DNA of 8,578 nt, taken from the NCBI GenBank assembly GCA_900548765.1, contig URLU01000092.1, forward strand, positions 1 to 8,578. The letters run 5' to 3'. The notes beneath the pieces are model-generated. The model was not told the DNA's origin. It made no database searches and worked only from the letters and a program-made list of their open reading frames with translations. Shown here in pieces: positions 6,036-8,578 of the stretch (within the stretch, counting starts at the first letter, position 1; each line of letters starts with the position of its first letter). This DNA is from an uncultured Lachnobacterium sp. Lineage in GTDB: Bacteria > Bacillota > Clostridia > Lachnospirales > Lachnospiraceae. A program made the position numbers and the translations under genes.

Positions 6036-6078
6036 AAAATAGTCAACTATTTTGCGAACTTCGGATATTGGATATAAC
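6036..6078 (+). promoter_or_regulatory. Dyad and possible weak promoter before hydF
   Basis: The 18-bp inverted repeat AAAATAGTCAACTATTTT (6036-6053) lies in the 89-nt hydG-hydF gap. Just after it, TTGCGA (6052-6057) and TATAAC (6073-6078), 15 bp apart, could form a weak promoter, with the dyad touching its -35 box. As RNA the dyad would make only a 7-bp A-U-rich hairpin with TCAA loop and no good T-tract, so a terminator is unlikely. Confidence 0.35.
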
Positions 6079-6095
6079 AAGGGAGATGAAACGAG

Positions 6096-7391
6096 ATGGC
6101 AACACTCAATGAGACACCAAGCAGCAACAGACTGCATATAGGCATATTTGGCAAGACAAATAGTGGCAAGTCTTCGTTTATCAATGCTTTCACAGGGCAG
6201 AATGTGTCAATCGTTGCGGATGTGGCAGGAACTACAACTGACCCTGTATACAAGCCGATGGAGATTAATCCGCTTGGCGCCTGTGTCATAATCGACACCG
6301 CAGGCTTTGATGATGAGACTGAGCTTGGTGCAGCAAGGGAGGAGAAGACCATTCTTGCTGCAGAAAAAACAGATATTGCAATTATTGTAGTTGCAGGAAA
6401 TGAGACTCCTAAGACAATTGAGACTGAACTTAAGTGGGATAAGTATTTTAAGGAAAAGAAGACACCAGTACTGTATGTGGTGAACAAGACTGACCAGTAT
6501 CCAGAGGAAAGCCGGCTTCTGGCGGATGACATAAGAAAAGCCACCGGAAATGATGTGGTGCTTATGTCCTGTGCCCAAATATTAAGCCGCTGTGAGGTTT
6601 CAAAAGACAAGGAAGATGATGAAAATATAGGAAATAAGACTAAGAGCGCAGGGCTTAGTGACAATGAGCAGATTAAACAAATTAAGGCTGCCCTTACCAG
6701 AATGTTACCGGAAAATTATGGTGCAGACTTTATAACAGGTGATTTAGTATCTGATGGCGATTTGGTTTTGCTTGTAATGCCACAGGATATACAGGCCCCA
6801 AAGGGCAGGCTTATCCTACCGCAGGTGCAGACCCTAAGAGAGCTTTTAGACAAAAAGTGTCTGGTTATGAGTGTCACCACTGATAAGCTTACAGATGTAC
6901 TGACCAGGCTTACAGAGCCACCAAAGCTTATTATCACAGACTCTCAGGTCTTTGATTATGTATACAAAAATAAGCCGGAGGAAAGCATGCTTACATCCTT
7001 TTCAGTGCTTCTTGCGGCTTATAAGGGAGACCTGCCATATTATATGCAAGGGGCAAAAGCAATTGATAAGCTGACCGAGGATTCTAAGGTGCTTATAGCT
7101 GAGTGCTGCACTCATGCTCCGCTGGCAGAGGATATAGGCAGGGTTAAAATCCCTAATATGCTGAGAAAAAGAGTGGGACAGGGCTTGACGATTGATTTGG
7201 TCAGTGGAACTGATTTCCCGGAAGACCCAAGTGGCTATGACCTAATCATACAGTGCGGAGCCTGCATGTTTAACAGGAAGTATGTGCTGTCGAGAATAGA
7301 CAGTGCGAAGGCTAAAAATGTGCCTATGACTAACTATGGTGTGACAATAGCTCATGTCACTGGAATACTGGATAAAATTTCTACTGTTTAA
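6096..7391 (+). CDS. hydF: [FeFe]-hydrogenase maturation GTPase/scaffold HydF
   Basis: HydF binds the 2Fe precursor made with HydE and HydG and transfers it to apo-hydrogenase; its GTPase domain regulates partner exchange. GTPase motifs are intact: G1 GKTNSGKS at 19-26, G2 threonines near 46-48, G3 DTAG at 67-70, G4 NKTD at 130-133 and G5 SCA at 158-160. A dimerisation region follows. The C-terminal iron-sulfur domain keeps CTH (C338, H340) and CGAC (C387, C390), giving the three Cys ligands. The residue before C387, often His in the family motif (HCxxC), is Gln386 here. A charged, low-complexity segment (~161-192, with DKEDDEN) follows G5 and may explain the 431-aa length, somewhat above the usual ~400. 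The ATG lies 10 nt after GGGAG (6081-6085). It is probably the last gene of the operon. Confidence 0.96.
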   Translation: MATLNETPSSNRLHIGIFGKTNSGKSSFINAFTGQNVSIVADVAGTTTDPVYKPMEINPLGACVIIDTAGFDDETELGAAREEKTILAAEKTDIAIIVVAGNETPKTIETELKWDKYFKEKKTPVLYVVNKTDQYPEESRLLADDIRKATGNDVVLMSCAQILSRCEVSKDKEDDENIGNKTKSAGLSDNEQIKQIKAALTRMLPENYGADFITGDLVSDGDLVLLVMPQDIQAPKGRLILPQVQTLRELLDKKCLVMSVTTDKLTDVLTRLTEPPKLIITDSQVFDYVYKNKPEESMLTSFSVLLAAYKGDLPYYMQGAKAIDKLTEDSKVLIAECCTHAPLAEDIGRVKIPNMLRKRVGQGLTIDLVSGTDFPEDPSGYDLIIQCGACMFNRKYVLSRIDSAKAKNVPMTNYGVTIAHVTGILDKISTV

Positions 7392-7395
7392 TCCC

Positions 7396-7424
7396 TTGTA
7401 ACATTTGGTGAATTTAGGTATAAT
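7396..7424 (+). promoter_or_regulatory. Sigma-A promoter immediately downstream of hydF
   Basis: TTGTAA (7396-7401) and a perfect TATAAT (7419-7424) are separated by exactly 17 bp, beginning 5 nt after the hydF stop. The predicted start is near 7431. The transcript meets two hairpins and a T-tract within ~75 nt, so this promoter serves either a short RNA or an attenuated leader of the SH3-domain gene. Confidence 0.72.
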
Positions 7425-7430
7425 CTATTC

Positions 7431-7505
7431 AGTTAGAGCCACCGTCCAAATATGAGCAAAAATCAGCTGTGAAACAGCTGAATGGCATAAGAATTATGCC
7501 TTTTT
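7431..7505 (+). ncRNA. Candidate short RNA or attenuated leader with twin hairpins
   Basis: The predicted transcript contains two perfect, closely spaced hairpins, each with a GAA loop: TCAGCTGT/ACAGCTGA (7463-7470, 7474-7481) and GGCATAA/TTATGCC (7484-7490, 7494-7500). Only two nucleotides separate them, and the second is followed by TTTTT. I see no ORF with an RBS inside. The architecture does not match a riboswitch class I can name. It may be merely the operon terminator region preceded by a chance promoter. Confidence 0.4.
7484..7505 (+). terminator. Intrinsic terminator after hydF
   Basis: The 7-bp stem GGCATAA (7484-7490) / TTATGCC (7494-7500) with a GAA loop is followed by five T residues (7501-7505). 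It would end the hydrogenase maturation transcript and also any transcript from the promoter at 7396-7424. A second hairpin lies just upstream at 7463-7481. Confidence 0.8.
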
Positions 7506-7570
7506 GCGAATATATGGGGTGCTGAATAAACATATAAATAGATACATAGTAGAAAGCCAAGGGGATAAAA

Positions 7571-8089
7571 ATGAAACCAAGCCATAGAAAAGACGTAATA
7601 ATAGCCAGAATCATATTTGCAGTAATGTGTCTGGCACTTGTAGCAATAATAGCAGCAGTGGCAGTGACCATATCGTCACACAGAAAGCAGGCTAAGCTTG
7701 AGGAAGAGTTAAAGCAGCTTCAGGAGGCTCAGCAGCAGGAACAGGAGACAGAGACACCGACCTATGTTGTACCACAGCCAGTGGAGGAGCCGGTTGAAGA
7801 AGTTCATGTCAGGGCAACTGCCAATGTTAATTTAAGAGCAGAGGCAAGCACAGATGCGGAAATCCTTACAACTGTTGAAGCAGGAGCAGAGATGGTGCTT
7901 ATCAGCGAGGAAAACGGATGGGCGCAGGTTACATACAATGACCAGACAGGATATGTCAGTACCGATTTTGTGGAGACTGTGGTAGACGATACAGCATCGG
8001 ACAGTGTAACTGCAGATGAAGCGGCAGACGACACAGCATCGGATAGTATAACCGCAGATGATACAGCAGCCGACAACACAGCAAATTAG
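7571..8089 (+). CDS. Membrane-anchored bacterial SH3 (SH3b) domain protein
   Basis: This 172-aa protein has a short basic N-terminus and one hydrophobic helix (~11-35). The single Cys in that helix is not in a good lipobox, so a TM anchor is more likely than a lipoprotein. A Gln/Glu-rich coiled-coil stretch (~37-60) and a Pro/Glu/Val linker (~62-78) follow. An SH3b domain occupies ~79-137, with the family hallmarks ANVNLRAEAS, ENGWAQV and TGYVSTDFV. The acidic tail (~139-172) is built of a 14-residue repeat rich in D, T, A and S. SH3b domains commonly bind cell-wall peptides; no hydrolase domain is present, so a wall-binding or adaptor role outside the membrane is inferred. The ATG has AAGGGG 6 nt upstream. 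The gene is flanked by terminators on both sides, so it is probably monocistronic; its promoter may be the one at 7396 with read-through, or an unrecognised one after 7505. Confidence 0.88.
   Translation: MKPSHRKDVIIARIIFAVMCLALVAIIAAVAVTISSHRKQAKLEEELKQLQEAQQQEQETETPTYVVPQPVEEPVEEVHVRATANVNLRAEASTDAEILTTVEAGAEMVLISEENGWAQVTYNDQTGYVSTDFVETVVDDTASDSVTADEAADDTASDSITADDTAADNTAN
7985..8086 (+). repeat. 42-bp in-frame tandem repeat encoding the acidic tail
   Basis: Two full copies (7985-8026 and 8027-8068) and a partial third (8069-8086) encode DDTASDSVTADEAA, DDTASDSITADDTA and ADNTAN. Differences between the full copies are scattered and some are silent, such as GACGAT/GACGAC and GGACAG/GGATAG, so the repeat is not newly formed. 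The length is a multiple of three, so copy number could vary without breaking the frame. Confidence 0.85.
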
Positions 8090-8096
8090 AGTAACG

Positions 8097-8122
8097 ACCC
8101 CGGAGAATATCCCGGGGTTTTT
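8097..8122 (+). terminator. Intrinsic terminator of the SH3b gene
   Basis: The GC-rich stem ACCCCGG (8097-8103) / CCGGGGT (8112-8118) with an 8-nt loop is followed by TTTT (8119-8122), 7 nt after the SH3b stop codon. Confidence 0.92.
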
Positions 8123-8272
8123 GCGTTGCCAGGCATCCACAAAAAGCCGCCGATGGCAGGTCAGGCTGGCAGCCATACATCCGGATAACAAGAGAGGCTG
8201 ATGCTGTTTGTCGTGCAGTTTAAAATTCCATGATGAAGCCTGAATAAAATATAGATAAGTAGAGGAAACACC

Positions 8273-8578
8273 ATGACAGGATTAGTTTACATATGTATAG
8301 CAACATTATTGATAGCCCTAGCACCAGTGCTGGCAAAAAAAGGAATCAGAAAGAGTAAGCCGGCTATAGGCGCAGCCTTTGCGGTTACAGCTTTGACAGT
8401 AATATGTATATTTCTAAATAAAGGTGCATTGAGAGGACTTAATGTGGCAGGCTGGGGAATGTGGACATGGATATATGTTCTGCTTTCAGGCCTTACAACA
8501 GCATTTTGTATCTTGTTTTTATTTAAAAGTGCACATAATAGTGAAGTAATGCACTTTTTACCAGTGATAAAATGCAAT
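8273..8578 (+). CDS. EamA/DMT-type half-size membrane transporter, N-terminal part (3' end outside window)
   Basis: The first 102 residues are visible; the frame is still open at the window edge. The ATG has AGAGGA (8261-8266) 6 nt upstream. Three hydrophobic helices are clear (about 3-21, 31-49 and 64-84) and a fourth begins around FLPVI near the end. The layout of a first helix ending in VLAKKGI, a second ending near a short basic loop, a third with GLTTAFCILFLFKSA, then a short amphipathic stretch leading to FLPVIKCN, resembles the single-EamA-domain proteins of the drug/metabolite transporter superfamily. These are usually ~140 aa and probably work as dimers. The substrate cannot be predicted. 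The gene begins 150 nt after a strong terminator, so it must have its own promoter, but I see only poor candidates. Assignment to the superfamily is a pattern judgement. Confidence 0.65.
   Translation, partial: MTGLVYICIATLLIALAPVLAKKGIRKSKPAIGAAFAVTALTVICIFLNKGALRGLNVAGWGMWTWIYVLLSGLTTAFCILFLFKSAHNSEVMHFLPVIKCN

Noticed and set aside
6047..6664. 205-codon open frame on the minus strand over the start of hydF
   Set aside because: It is antisense to the conserved HydF GTPase domain, has no RBS or recognisable domain, and its Ser-rich composition is what the complement of hydF codons gives.
8123..8272. Promoter for the EamA-like transporter gene
   Set aside because: TTGTCG (8208-8213) has no acceptable -10 at 16-18 bp, and TAAAAT (8245-8250) has no -35; a promoter must exist, but none could be called.
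1..8578. CRISPR arrays, tRNA or rRNA genes, insertion sequences
   Set aside because: No regularly spaced identical repeats, no cloverleaf with a T-arm GTTCRA pattern, no rRNA-like stretches and no transposase or terminal inverted repeats were recognised.

Overview
The window looks like chromosomal DNA from a strictly anaerobic Firmicute, most likely a gut Lachnospiraceae (Roseburia/Agathobacter/Butyrivibrio type). This is inferred from moderate-to-low GC, AGGAGG-type ribosome binding sites, a TTG start, T-tract terminators, and a fermentative [FeFe]-hydrogenase maturation operon. No database search was possible, so the genus is a guess. All genes are on the + strand.

Layout. (1) 1-368: C-terminal end of an exporter-type ABC transporter ATPase. 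(2) 410-2061: a transcription unit with its own promoter, a leader hairpin, a six-TM methyl-accepting chemotaxis protein starting at TTG, and a modest terminator. (3) About 2066-2747: a Q/P-rich protein with two Sel1-like repeats and no convincing start, possibly 5'-truncated. (4) 2748-3056: a 309-nt regulatory stretch with a sigma-A promoter whose spacer is filled by a perfect 24-bp dyad, a 15-codon ORF with a good RBS, a strong intrinsic terminator that begins within its stop codon, and a degenerate 16-bp tandem repeat. (5) 3057-7391: the maturation operon, in the order TM1266-family small regulator, hydE, hydG, hydF. (6) 7392-7505: another promoter, twin hairpins and a terminator, giving a predicted RNA of about 75 nt. 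(7) 7571-8122: a membrane-anchored SH3b-domain protein with a repetitive acidic tail and a strong terminator. (8) 8273-8578: the start of a half-size EamA/DMT-type membrane transporter, cut by the window edge.

How the genes work together. HydG cleaves tyrosine to supply the Fe-CO-CN precursor. HydE is a radical SAM enzyme acting on that iron synthon towards the 2Fe subcluster. HydF is the GTPase scaffold that carries the 2Fe precursor to apo-HydA. The hydrogenase structural gene is not in the window. The TM1266-like protein is the presumed operon regulator.

The least explained parts are non-coding. The hydrogenase operon leader combines an operator-like dyad, a mini-ORF and a terminator, with a possible competing antiterminator helix. 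The promoter/twin-hairpin/terminator block after hydF has no assigned role. A marked codon-usage break separates hydE from hydG across a 203-nt gap. These are candidates for undescribed regulation, not demonstrated systems.
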